NCBI GenBank assembly: GCA_035772785.1
Contig: JAOCPU010000013.1
Coordinates: forward strand, 377,001 to 441,000
Source: Phlebiopsis flavidoalba
Taxonomy: Eukaryota > Basidiomycota > Agaricomycetes > Polyporales > Phanerochaetaceae
DNA: 64,000 nucleotides
Reading direction: 5' to 3'
The notes under the pieces are model-generated. The model had not been told where the DNA came from. It saw nothing but the letters and a program-made list of their open reading frames with translations, and searched no databases. Shown here piece by piece: positions 50,429 to 61,352 of the stretch. Both the position numbers and the translations under genes were made by a program. Each line of letters opens with the position of its first letter. The first letter of the stretch is position 1.

Positions 50429-53400
50429 TCACGCCGCCGACCCGTCGCCCAAGAAGCGCGCCAGCACCGGCCTTCCTTTGAGCCCGAGCGCACTCACGAC
50501 CTGCGCGTCGCCCGGCACCAAATCCACCGCCTGGTCGCCCCAGCGCACCTCCTCCCCGCCCTGCGCGACGTCAAGCACGAGCCCCTTGACGGGGCGCGCC
50601 GCGGAGATGCGCCCGGCCTCCTTTCCATCCTCTTCAACATACTCGATCTCGAGCGCGACGTCCTCTACCGACGGGAACGCGAGGAACTTGTAGGGCTCCG
50701 GCCAGCTTGCGAACCGCGCCACCACGCGCCCCGCGCCGTCGAGCAGGCCGCGCAGCGACGACGACCGCCCGCGGGACGTCGCTGCGCCTCGCGCGCGGCG
50801 GCAGCTCCGGCACGCCGCCCGCGAACAGCTCCGTGCTCGCGTTCGGCGCGAGCACGACCTCCCGCGTGAGCCACGCGTGCCGGTACGCGCCGTCCGCGAG
50901 GTCGAACGACACGAGCTCGAGCGTCGCGTGCACCGCGTCGAGGGGTGGTGGCGTTTGTGCCCCACGCCGCGAGGTCGTCGTGAGCTCGACGCGCGCGGCG
51001 CTCAGGGCGTCGGGGTGGGAGGTAGACGTGGTGCGCGCGAGGCCGACGTGAGCGGCGCGAGCTCGCGTTTGATTGCGTGGTACGCGGGCTTCGGGCGGAG
51101 GAAGTAGTCTGCGATCGCCCAGGAGGTCGTCGGCCAGCAGTCGTTTATCTACGTACGTGAGTGATTGTGCGCGAGGGAGGGGAGGGGAGGGGGAGGAGGC
51201 GTCACCTGCACACACAGAGCGCGCCCCGCGGTGTACTCTGCGCCCCTGCCCTTCCAGTTGCGCCGCCAGAGCCGGTAGGCCGCGCCGAGCGTCTCGGCCT
51301 GCATGATCTGCGTGTAGTAGATGTAGCTGCCCACCAGTCAGGGGGCGGCCACCTCCCACTCGGGCAAAGTAACGCGACGCACCTATCCATGTCGAACGCG
51401 TGCCGGAAGTTCTCCATGAGGTACAGCTGCAAGATCCGGGGGCGTCAGCGCGGGTCACGGGCGCACAACGCAAACGAGACGCACCTCGAGCCGCCGCTCG
51501 AACCCGTCCGCCCCTTGTTGTGGCTCGCGGTCGTCCTGGGCAAGTAGTGAGCAGCGTACGTAATAACGCGGGTGCGTACGCACCGCGTGACTGGGGGAAC
51601 CGCTCCGCGCTGTTCCCGCCGAGCCAGTAGTCCGTCGTGCGCACGTTCGGGTACGCTTCCCTGTGCAAGGTCACGCTGGGCACTTGTGAAGAGGGAGAGG
51701 GGGGACGTACATCCCGAATTCGGAGACGAAGCGGCCGGCGAGTTTGTCCCAGTTGTGCCACGGCTCCTGGGACCCGTGCCAGACGTTCCCTAGAAAACGC
51801 GCGGTGAGCAGAAGCGTCCGTCGGATGGCAGCAGCGCGCACATTGGTGGAGGTCCCCGTTTTTTCTGGTCTGTGGTCGGTTTGGCCGAACCCGCTGTAGG
51901 GCGAGCTGGGGTGGTACGCGATCGCGCAGTGGGTCGGAGACGATCTGGGACAGGATCTCCTCGTAGATCTTGCGCGCGGGGAAGTTTTCGTCGTCTTTGA
52001 CGTTGATGTTTAGCGACTCGATGAGCTGGTAGTCTGCGGGGCCTATAGGTGAGCCAATGCGAATGCAGTAAACGCGCAACGCCTGCCTTCGTTGTTACCC
52101 GCTGTACAGAAAGACGTCAAGTCAGCTGCTGGCCCGCTGCGAGTGGAAGAAAGACGCACCGAAGATGACGAGGGACGGATGATGCCGCAGCCGCTTTACA
52201 TTCTGCTCGGCCTCGACCTTGACGAGGTCCACAAAGGCGTCATATCCGGGGTACTGCAAGTCCCACCCGAGGAGTCAATGAAACCGAAGCCCAGCCCAGC
52301 GCCAACACGCGTGCGTACCTGCCCACAGCCGAACATAAAAGTCCTGCCAGACGAGGATTCCGAGCTCTAGACCGGGAATTAGAGTTCAATATGAGCGGGG
52401 GGCGGAGCGAACGGACCGTCGCAGATGGCGTAGAACGCGTCCGCCTCGTAGACGCCCCCCGCCCCACACGCGCACCATGTTCTGGTTCCCGTCGACGAGC
52501 AGCTGCAGCCACGCGCGGTAGCGCGCCTCGGTCATCCTGCGCGCGGCGCACGCGTCAGTGCTACACCGGACGTGCTACTGCGACGCACGCACGTGGTTAG
52601 GAACGAGTCCGCCGGGATCCAGTTCGAGCCTTAGGGGCACTCAGCGAGGCGCGAGAGCAGCGGGAGGGGGGCTCTTACCTCCGCAGAAGATCCGGATGTT
52701 GTTCACCTCGAAGAGGAACGTGTGTCCACCGTCGAGCTCGTCCTGGACGAGGCGGACGCGTCGGAAGCCAAACGCCTGGCTCTCGTAGCCCACCATATGT
52801 TTACCCTGCCAGCCCGTCAGCGGACGCACACACGCCCGGAATGTCGGCGACTTACATCCCAGAGCGTGACGACCGCGCGGTACAGCGGCTGCGCGCCGTA
52901 CCCGATGGGGTACCAGAGGTTAAACGACCCTTGCTTTAGATCGAAGGTCGCCGTGCCGCCACTATCGGTTGGCGTGAGCTCCACAGTGGTAGAGGCGACC
53001 GCCTGCTGAGTACGGGGGTCTACGAGCTTCACCGTCGCCTTCGCCGCCTTCTTGACACCATCTATACCGAAAGAGACTTTGACTGCCGCAGCGAGCTCTT
53101 CGTCGACGTCCGCGTCCACCCTGACCTCGCCCCACGCGCGTGTCGTAGGTCTCGAGCGTGATCGGCTTCCAGGGGCCCGTGGTCATGAGCACCGGGCCCC
53201 AGTCCCAGCCATAGCTGCATGCGCGTCAGCGAGTCCCAACGTCGCGAATCGTAGGCCGCGTACTTGTACTGCGCCTTGCGGACGTGCAGGCGGCTCGAGT
53301 CGCCGTTCCAGAGATGGAACTTTCCATGCGCCTGCTCGATCTCACGACCCTATACGATACGTCAACTGACGGAGAGTCGGGAGTCAAATGGTGTGACAGG

Positions 53401-54064
53401 CCTTGCGGAATGCGCTCGTGAATTTGAGGACCAGTTCGTTGGTTTGTTCTGGGGCATTGACGACCCCTTTGACGTCAACGGTGTAAGCAACAAATTGATT
53501 GCGGCTCCTATCACAACGAGAGCAAAGTGTGAGTCTTTGTGCGTTTTGTGCAGTGGGCACGGTGCTCACTTGAGTATCTCTTTGCCGTTCTGGACCGGGC
53601 ATCAAACCGGTATCGGCGATGAGATGGAATATCACGCACCAGCTCAACAGATGCAAAGGTATCCAAGCCGTGGAAGACAAGCTTGATGTTCTTGGCCTAC
53701 GGTACTGAGTTTTGTCGACTTTGAACGTAGTTCGGAAGGTCCAATCGCACTCTCCGACCCCTTTCAATAAGACCAATGAAGTAAGTGACCGATTAATAAA
53801 TAGAGCGAAGGCTTACATTGAACCTCTCCCTCATTCAGACCTATGAACTGCGAGCCCTCCTCGTGAGTCCATCAAGTGCTGTAATCATCCGCGATTACGT
53901 ACCGGGTCAGGAATCTTCCCCGCCTTCAACAGCTCGACATGCACCGTCGTCGGGAAGCTCTGCACCGCGTTCCATTCATCCACCCGCACGCTCGCATCCG
54001 TGCCATTCGCACTAGCCAGGCTGTACTCCCACCCCTCCGCAAGCGACACGATAGATAGCGTCAT
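50429..54064 (-). CDS. Beta-mannosidase, glycoside hydrolase family 2, frame-interrupted
   Basis: GH2 beta-mannosidases release mannose from the non-reducing end of beta-1,4-manno-oligosaccharides, the last step of mannan breakdown. The start MTLSIVSLAEGWEYSLAS is at ATG 54064. Then come FPTTVHVELLKAGKIPDP, CDWTFRTTFKVDK, LVFHGLDTFASVE, HLWNGDSSRL, YGWDWGPVLMTTGPWKPI and SFNLWYPIGYGAQPLYRAVV. Further on are FGFRRVRLVQDELDGG, FEVNNIRIFCGG, LVDGNQNMVRVWGGG, ILVWQDFMFGCGQYPGYDAF and RLRHHPSLVIF. The acid/base Glu is in AGNNED, with HQWNVWHGSQEPWHNW after it, and the nucleophile Glu is in FVSEFGM. The end has MENFRHAFDMD and YIYYTQIMQAETLGAAYRLW, then LVPGDAQVVSA and FLGDGSAA at 50429. About 850 residues over more than ten introns. 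No signal peptide is visible, so it is probably intracellular. Frame breaks include an extra base in the C-run at 52455-52460. Confidence 0.95.
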
Positions 54065-54538
54065 CCGAGCTGTTTCGTACAGGGACCGTATTCAAGGTGC
54101 AAGCGATGGCAAGGCGCGACGTTTTGCCGCAGGACCGCCATCTCGCACGGCCGTGGGTCCCGCCTCTTTATAGCGTCCCTGCGCACGATAATTGTCTGCG
54201 ACTGAGTAGGTCAGGAGGGAACGCACCGCCAGGCCCGGGACGGCAGCGCGTGTTAGGCGCCGAGGTTTCTTCCGCTGTGGCGAGAAATGCGCTCGCGTCC
54301 ATGTGTTGGGAAAGAGCAAAACAAATTTTCTGCGGAGCTTGGGACGGATGAGAGAGGGTTAAGCACGTATCCTCGGAGATTCTCGTCACAGCTGTCAATT
54401 TTTGCAGGCAGTGTGAGAGGTATGTAGATGAGATATTGAAGGGGTATTGATAGTAATGATACAGTTTGTACAGATTACAGGAGTGACAGCGTCGTTAGTA
54501 GCTTAAAAACTCGTAGCGTATTCGTGTGATCGTGGCGA
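54065..54538. other. Beta-mannosidase promoter / MFS copy C 3' end
   Basis: 474 bp without a gene. It should carry the mannosidase promoter on the minus strand; no clear TATA box or catabolite-repressor cluster is seen. Confidence 0.45.
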
Positions 54539-56246
54539 TCATGAGATGTAGCGGTAGCCCTGCGGCAGACCCTGCTCGCGCTCGCGCTCCTCCGCCTGCC
54601 GGTTGAGCGACTCGAGGTGCCGCTTGAAGATATAGCACATGATGATGCATGAGGCCGTTCGTCGAGATGCAGATCGCGTACGAGTAGCGGTAGGTCGGGC
54701 CCCAGGCCGTCGGCCAGACATACGAGCCCGCGACGTTGCCGAGCTGCGAGAACGCGTTGATGAGCGCGAGCGCGACGGCGCGCTTGGACGGCGCTGCGGG
54801 CGGGGATCGAGTTCGAGATCCACGCGAGGAACGTGATGAAGCCCGCGTAAGACTGCGCCATGTGAGGGAAGAGCGCGACGTAGCTGTGTGCGCGGCCGTG
54901 TTCATCGTTGACATCGTCAACATATCGCGATCACGCACGACGACGAGCCCCCCCGACGAGCGGGCCCGCGATGTGGTAGAAGCGCTCGCCCGCCCCGGTC
55001 GGGAGTGCCGCGTGACGCGCCGAAGGCGACACGAGCGTCGCGAACTACCCAGTGGCGGCGCGCAGAGCAGGAGCGTCACGGTGCGGATTGTAGCCCAGGG
55101 TGGCGGACAGGGTCGGGAAGAACGCGTTCTGGGATAGGCCCGGCGTGAGCATTAATGCCTCCTCCGTGGAGCGCAAAAATTTAGCAACTTACGAAGGACA
55201 AGAAAGATGACCATGCTCGTCAGAGCGAGAGCGAGCCACACAGACCTTCCAGTCGGTGACCGCCTGCATAAGACCGTGATGGAACTGGCCACCGCTCTCG
55301 GTCTGAGTCTCATCGCCGACACCGGCGTCCTCTTCCAGGCGACGTTCGGCGAGTTTGACCTCGAGGGGAACGCCCATCCGAGGCGTAAAGCCACCGATGC
55401 GAAGTCGCAGGGAAGTCGGGAAGGATAAAGACCGCGCAGACAGCCGCGAGGATCGTCAGTGCGCCCTCGATGTAAAAGAGCCACCTCCACGCGCATGCGT
55501 GCCCGAGCTTGCCCTCCATCCCGTCCAGAATGCCGCTCGCAATCAGCGCATCCAAAGGCTTGTTGCTGATCAGGCTGTGCCGCACGAGATGCAGCGCCGT
55601 GCGCAGACCGCGAGCTCCTTGCGCGTGTACCACTTGGAGAGCAGGAAGAGCGCGCCCGGGAAAAACGCCCGCTTCGACGAAACCGAGGAAGAACCGCGTG
55701 AGCAGGGCCCCGACGAAGTTTTGGTCGTGATGCCGGTCAGGCAAGAGATGGTGCCCCAGATCATCATGCAGACTGGCAGGTAGATAGAAGGGCGGCCGGT
55801 GTGGTTGAGGAGCATGTTTCTAAAAGCGGGTGAGATTAGATGGGGATGGATAAGTCGGAAGCTGCTTACGAAGGGATCTGCATCAGAATGTAGCCGACGT
55901 AGAGAATACTCAGGATGGTGGGGGAATTGCTGGCGGACGAGATGGAGGTCGCTCTCGAAACACACGGAGGCGAGCAGCACTCGCGTTATTCCGGTCAATC
56001 TGCGAAAGGAGTCAGCTCATGTTCACGAGCATGAAAAGCAAAGACGCTCACGTAGTTGAGAATGTAAATGACGATGAGGATAGACATCCTCGCGTCGAGC
56101 TTCCTGAGGAGCTTGCGTTCCATCTTTGCGCGGTTGTCCGAGCCGCCAAAGTCTTCATCGGTGCCTCTGTTACCGGCCTTGGAGTAGCCGATCTCAGCAT
56201 CCTCCTCCTTGGAGGTCGTGGACTTCATTCTCTCGAGGTCGGACAT
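54539..56246 (-). CDS. MFS transporter, Dal5-like (copy C), frame-interrupted
   Basis: Best preserved and most GC-rich of the four MFS paralogues. It starts MSDLERMKSTTSKEEDAEIG at 56246 and continues MERKLLRKLDARMSILIVIY and ILNYV. Later blocks are FRNMLLNHTGRPSIYLPVC (about 55800), TRFFLGFVEAGVFPG (about 55690), LFLLSKWYTRKELAVC (about 55640) and ALIASGILDGMEGKLGHA (about 55520-55570). WRWLFYIEGALTILAAVCAV then FILPDFPATS follow (about 55440). The C-terminal half has FLAWISNSIPARSA (about 54830), ALINAFSQLGNVAGSYVWPT (about 54730), TYRYSYAICISTNGLM and the end LNRQAEEREREQGLPQGYRY. Twelve hydrophobic segments can be counted roughly. It lies next to the beta-mannosidase, so a role in uptake of oligosaccharide or related breakdown products is possible but unproven. 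Four or more breaks. Confidence 0.85.
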
Positions 56247-57291
56247 GATGAGGTGGAGGGGCTGACTCAGAGGAGGGAGATGGGAGGGGGTGTCTGGAGA
56301 GCAGGCTCAGCCCCCTACTTTAGCGCGACGTCGGGGATTTTATACCATCCCTATTGTTTGCGCTGACTGTGACGGCGTTCGCGCGAACCCCACAAGCGTG
56401 CTTGCCCTGAGATTTGTTCGGAGAAACCGCAATCAGTTTAACCGATAGGTCCTCGCAGCGCGTCTCGGATCCTGGAGATAGGGCTTCTGGGTTGGTAAAT
56501 GGCGGTAGGGCCGTCGATGGCCGACGAAAAAATTTCCCGCTTCAACCAACGAGCAGCGTGCAGGGGCGGGCTAGCTGATGGACGTCGTCGTGGAGGAGCT
56601 TGAACATGGGGGTGGGGTAAAGCATGGCCCAATCATGCGGTCCGGGGCGCCGCACTGGGGCAAAAGGATGGATCCGGGGCACCGACGTGCGGGGTGAGGG
56701 GAACATACGTCGTCGTCGTCGTCTGTCGTCGCGCGGTGTGTCCTGTGCTCGCCTTTTTATAATCCGCGCTAACGGAGAAACTGGAGGAGAAAATTGCAGG
56801 CACCTGTGCGCACTGTCATATGCTTGTGCGATGTCGGGTCGCCGTTTTCACGAGTTGACCAGCAGGGGCGGGATGGCGGCCCGCCTCGTTCGCAATTCAT
56901 TTGGGATCGCCCGATCATAGATCTTGTACGGCGTACCTTGCGACCCCACTTGGGCGTCTCTCTGCAGTCCCGCTCACGCGTGGAAACTTGCCCACGTCGA
57001 TTGGCGAGGTCAGACTTCGGCTACGTCGACGTCTTGACCGTCATACCTGCAGTGACGTGACTGGACGTGACGTTGCTGTCGAGTGCAAAAATTCCCGTGT
57101 GAGTTGCAGCTCCACAAACAACTGCGTTGACGACAATGCAACACTCACACCGCGCAACGATAGTTAGATCCACGGAGCTTCGGACGAGGTCATCGCTTTG
57201 AATTTGACGAAAAGTTCTCGAATTTGACCACCCAGGTACGGCCGTACCTCCGTCGCTGATTGAGACTTTAATTGACCTCAGCTGACCAGCC
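56247..57291. other. Divergent promoter region between MFS copy C and AlaX
   Basis: About 1 kb without a supported gene. Short frames on both strands (for example 56438-56632 minus, 56624-56920 plus) have no motif. A (GTC)n-like run occurs near 56708-56730. Confidence 0.45.
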
Positions 57292-59136
57292 ATGGCCGCC
57301 GCCACCGTGATCGCGTTGCCACCGCAAACACCGCCTGACTATCACAGAATTGTTTCGCCGACGTTGCGGATTCCTACCAACCCCCAGACCTCGATCCCGG
57401 TAGGCCTGCTAGCGTGGCCAGCGTATGTGACGTACTATCCATAAAGACTTGCGTCTACGGTACTAGTACTCACCATTGAACCAGGAGACCCCTTCTTAGA
57501 GAGATATCCACGACGGTTGTGAGTTCGGTTCAGGCAGCGGCACCTCCCCAGCCCAAGCGAGCAAAGAAGGACAAATCTGGCGCACCTGCGGCAGCAGCGA
57601 GCACGCTTCTCGAGGTCCAGCTCCATGACACCGTGCTCTTCCCCGAAGGTGGCGGGCAGCCGTCAGACATCGGAATCTTGATCAGCTCCGACGGTGCGGC
57701 GTGGGAGGTCGCGGAGGTCAAGCGGATTGGTGGCCACGCTGATGCACTACGTCAAAGTCGGCGACAAGGGTGTTGAGGAGGCTTTGAAGGCATTTGCGAC
57801 GGGGGGAAAAGGTCGTGTGTGCAGCTTGGAGAGGCTGGGATGCATCGTCGACTAGACCCATCGTGAGATTTTTGGCCGCCGGTTCTCTGTACTTTGGATG
57901 CTAAATGTCTAACAGATGTTGATCACCAGATGCACACCTCTCAGCACCTGCTTTCCGCTGTGCTTGAAAACAAGTACAATCTCGAGACACTCTCTCCTGG
58001 TCGCTCACCGCGTTATCCTACTCCCTCATACGTCGAGATCCCGCGCGCAATGACATCCGAGGAGATTGCAGCTGCGTACAGCAACAGTGCAATCGCTATG
58101 TCTTCGAGGGGGCGACGCGTCCATGTAGAGGTGAAGAGCTTGATGCCGAAGGCAGGGCCTACCACACGCCATCTAAAAGGCATCCCAGAGGACTACACCG
58201 GAGGTGTGAAGAGGACTGTTTATCATAGACGGAATTGACAGGAACCCGTAGAGGTTTTTTGTTAGCATCATAAGCCACTGAAGGAATGCTGAAGAACAAC
58301 GTGATAAGATGCGGCGGGACACACCGCACCACCCTCACTATCATAACCGTCCAACTCTTCATCCTACCTCACACAGAATCCCCTCGCCCGCGGAGCCTCA
58401 AGCTCAACCGCGAACAGCACAATCTACTCTCCTGCAATGCAGTCCCCCCGCCTCATCACCTATACCTACAAATCCACCCCACGGAACCACATTCAACCGC
58501 CCTGTCTCTTCGACACTCAGCTGCCCCCCCTCCCCCCCCCGGCGCGCCACCAGGCCGCCGCAGGATGACGCAGTCTGTCGCAGTGTGTGCTGTACGGAAC
58601 GGAGCGCCACGAGCCGAGACAGACGGGGGGGGGGGGCAAGCGCGCGTATGGCACGCGCAGAGCTCGAGCTCGCGGGGCTATACGTCGCAAGAAGGAGATT
58701 ATCGATCTCCGCGGGGGAGGACATCGTCGCCACGAGGCAAAGCCACCGCGCGATTCACATTGTATTACTACGCGCGAACCCGCTGGGCTTTTCCCTGCCG
58801 TAGCAGGATCGCGGACCGGCGTTTATAGCCGAAGCCAAGGCCATCGCGCACACGCCGCCGCCTGACGTACAATCCGATTGTTGTGTTTTCGCTCCCGTCG
58901 CTCTTTCGATGCCGACGAGTGCGACTTACACCGTACGGTCCGTAGTGCCCTCTGTCTTTGCCGACTCGGACCGATAGAGCCCGGCGTAAAACGAGGTGGA
59001 TGTGATGCGCTGAAGGAGAAGCTTGGCGTGAAGGGGGGGCGGAAAGGGGCCGCGCTGGTGAGTGGAAAGCGTTACCGGAGTTGGAAAGGAGGCCAAGGAT
59101 TTGGGGAGCATCGTCCGCGAGGTTCTTGGGATATGA
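57292..59136 (+). CDS. AlaX-type alanyl-tRNA editing protein, frame-interrupted
   Basis: AlaX proteins are free-standing relatives of the AlaRS editing domain that hydrolyse mischarged Ser-tRNA(Ala) or Gly-tRNA(Ala). The start MAAATVIALPPQTPPDY is at 57292. An intron (about 57421-57482) leads to RDPFLREISTTVVSSVQA. Then come QLHDTVLFPEGGGQPSDIGI (about 57620-57670) and the zinc motif HTSQHLLSAVLENKYN (HxxxH, about 57935). PTPSYVEIPRAMTSEEIAA follows, then GIPEDYTGGVKRTV and the second zinc motif CGGTH (about 58311). Later blocks are LFILPHTES, ELAGLYVARRRLSISAGED (about 58670), FIAEAKAIAHTPPPDVQSD (about 58825) and GVKGGRKG (about 59030). The end reads AKDLGSIVREVLGI to the stop at 59134-59136. 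A G12 run at 58625-58636 interrupts a region that should be alpha-helical. Many small breaks; both metal motifs survive. Confidence 0.88.
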
Positions 59137-59509
59137 GTTAATACAAATAAAATATACAAGTAACTATCGGTGTGTATGTTATAGTGCTGCGATAAATAGC
59201 GTTCGAGTGTATGCTGGGAATACAGAGGTGTGGGATTGTCTACAAAAATATGTTACAGGGTTCCAAGTGTCTGCTGTTTCGTTAAAGGATCCGTTGTTTA
59301 GGTCCAATCTATAGGGAACGACACCGGCATGGTCTTTTGCGCGTCACACCAAAGACATCATCTGTAAAGACGAGCGTCATTAACAATTAAGGTTGGACTG
59401 TAACAAGCGAATGCTTGCTTACACCCCCATGGCGCCTATCCTACAGCCTCAGCGAGCAGGCACCGACGTCGAGTTAGCAAAGCTGAGATCCTCGTCGGAG
59501 CATACTTGT
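59137..59509. other. Intergenic, no gene seen
   Basis: AT-rich after the AlaX stop, with no recognisable frame, repeat or RNA gene. Confidence 0.45.
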
Positions 59510-60350
59510 CGCCTGTCACGCTAAGTCCCCCTCAATTCCGCACTCGAACCCGCTCGCCGTCTGACATCGTCCACCACCGGCGAAACTCCGTCTTAATAAC
59601 CCGCGTCGGTTAACGTCCCCCTGAGCGTGCTCGAGTTCCCAGTCTCGAGCGTGAAGTCGTGAATCGGACTCGTCACGGTGAAATCCAGCTCGACGTCCCC
59701 TCGTCTTCGTCCATCTCGTCACTCCCAGCCGGGGAACTCATAATCCTCATCTTCGGACTCGTAGTCAGCAGTCCGAGATGGGCTTGATGTCGAGGAAGGT
59801 CTTTGTGCACGTCTGCACGTGGAGGACACACGTTCCGTGCTGTGAAGGGACGTTGAGCTCGGGATACTATATAAACGTCAAGAAGAAGCAGAACGCACAC
59901 CCTCCGCAGTATCCACTCCACCAAGCTCACCGCCAGTCTTATCAGCGACAATTAGCCAGTCGCAGGAAGAAAAGCGCCCGCCCCCCAAACTCACTCGATG
60001 GCCTGCAGAACACATGTCCGCAGCCTTCCAGCTTCGTCACGAAGTTTCAGCTCCCTCCCTTCATGTCCTCATGCGACAGACACCTCCTCATCCAGAATGC
60101 TCGCAAACGGTATGAGCGGCATATCGGACACGACCGTTCCTGGGGACGTCCTTCGCTCGCGAGCGTCGGGAGCCCGTGTATCGCCGCTCGACGCCTGGTT
60201 CCTCCACGACGACAACCGCGCAGCAGCACTCCGTTGACAGCATTCATAGTCGGCTAGAATATAGGTAGTAGAGGGCAAAGGTAAGTGTGAGGGGTACGCC
60301 CCTTGTTGTTCGAGAGTCAAAGCGTCCGCGGGGCAAAGCCGGTCCACGCG
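59510..60350 (-). CDS. Unassigned coding-like region
   Basis: Minus-strand blocks with protein-like composition: SDMPLIPFASILDEEVSVA (about 60070-60130), ELKLRDEAGRLRTCVLQAI (about 59990-60050) and TCTKTFLDIKPISDC (about 59770-59815). An acidic ESEDEDYEFPGWE (about 59730-59770) and VELDFTVTSPIHDFTLETGN (about 59640-59695) follow. GT/AG boundaries of short introns can be drawn between some of them. A plus-strand reading with a TATATAAA near 59868-59875 and MLANGMSGISDTTVPGD at about 60100 is the competing option. I cannot name the protein on either strand. Confidence 0.3.
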
Positions 60351-60776
60351 CTTCGCGAAAACGCGCTAAAACAACGCGTCCGCCGTCACGTGCACATGCA
60401 CGCGGGGTCGAACGCGCTCCCGACTCGCGTGTCGCCGCTCTAGATCTGGGACTACCATCCTCTCAGTCCTCAAACCTCCCGCCGCCCTAGCTTCACCAGC
60501 ATTTTTTCCCGACCCATGTGCCGTCGCGTTACTTTTACTAGTATTCGAGTGTGAAGATGTGAGCAAGATGTGAGGCAGGTAAGTCAGATGTCACGTCGGT
60601 TAGTCCCATCATTTAACCATTTGAGTTTGATGGATCAATCTCGGCTTCCATGACCTGAGCCGGGTGCATCACTCCGTTGCGGTGACAGTGAACATGGCGA
60701 TGTACTTAGACCGGCAGCCCTTTCGTGAGGCGTGATAATAAGAAATACTATGTGATGTATTGATTAAAATTAGCAA

Positions 60777-60849
60777 TCCCGTTTAGCTCAGTTGGTAGAG
60801 CGCGTCACTAGTAATGACGAGTTCAGTCGTTCGAGTCGGCTAATGGGAA
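60777..60849 (+). tRNA. tRNA-Thr(AGT)
   Basis: A full cloverleaf can be drawn. Acceptor TCCCGTT pairs with AATGGGA (one G-U). The D arm is GCTC-AGTTGGTA-GAGC. The anticodon arm is CGTCA-CTAGTAA-TGACG, with anticodon AGT reading ACU/ACC after A34 editing. The T arm is AGTCG-TTCGAGT-CGGCT, and the discriminator is A at 60849. There is no intron. The box A (TAGCTCAGTTGG) and box B (GTTCGAGTC) promoters are intact. In-window relevance: ANN-decoding tRNAs such as this are the substrates of the SUA5 t6A pathway. Confidence 0.93.
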
Positions 60850-60872
60850 GTAAACCGAGATTGCCTTGTAGC

Positions 60873-60880
60873 TTTTTTTT
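60873..60880 (+). terminator. RNA polymerase III terminator of tRNA-Thr
   Basis: Eight consecutive T on the coding strand, 24 bases after the tRNA 3' end, with no earlier T4 run. Confidence 0.8.
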
Positions 60881-60900
60881 ACCGCTGCCCGCGCGGAAGT

Positions 60901-60960
60901 GTAGAACTTGGAATTTAGAACTTAGAACTTTGAAGTTGTAAGTTGTAAGTTGTGAGTTGT
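60901..60960. repeat. Short AGAACTT / AAGTTGT repeat, imperfect palindrome
   Basis: AGAACTT-type words recur three times (60903-60930), then turn into AAGTTGT-type words (60933-60957). The two halves are nearly complementary about a centre near 60931. It could fold into a hairpin and lies just past the tRNA terminator. Confidence 0.6.
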
Positions 60961-61352
60961 CCTCGACTCGTAAGTTTTCCGCTTGACTGTTGTCAAGTTG
61001 AAGTTTGACGGTCCCTCTTTCTTTTTATCTTGCACCGGACGGAGACACTGGGATGAGTAAGTAACATTGAAACATCTACGAAAAAGTATCTCGCGCGTTA
61101 GCTCATTTGAATTCTTGGGCGTTTATATTTGTCACGAGCTTTGTTCCCGTCTCTCATGCGCCAAAATAATTCCGTTGCTCCTCCTCAGCTGTTGATCGTT
61201 ATTTAGTGTGTCTTCATTTACTGACGACGTCGACTCGACCTTGATCATGGTGGGGACTGGGCGCGGAAACTGGACGCAGAGCAGCGTGCCCCTCTCCTTC
61301 AAATCTTCGGCTCTATCCGTCCTAGCTGAGGCTACTCGGGACTTGACTAGCA

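Noticed and set aside
59950..60145. RING-finger reading on the minus strand (CPICRS and GCGHVFC)
   Set aside because: The Cys/His groups lie in different frames and compete with a better-looking helical frame (ELKLRDEAGRLRTC) over the same bases. The full C3HC4 set cannot be assembled.
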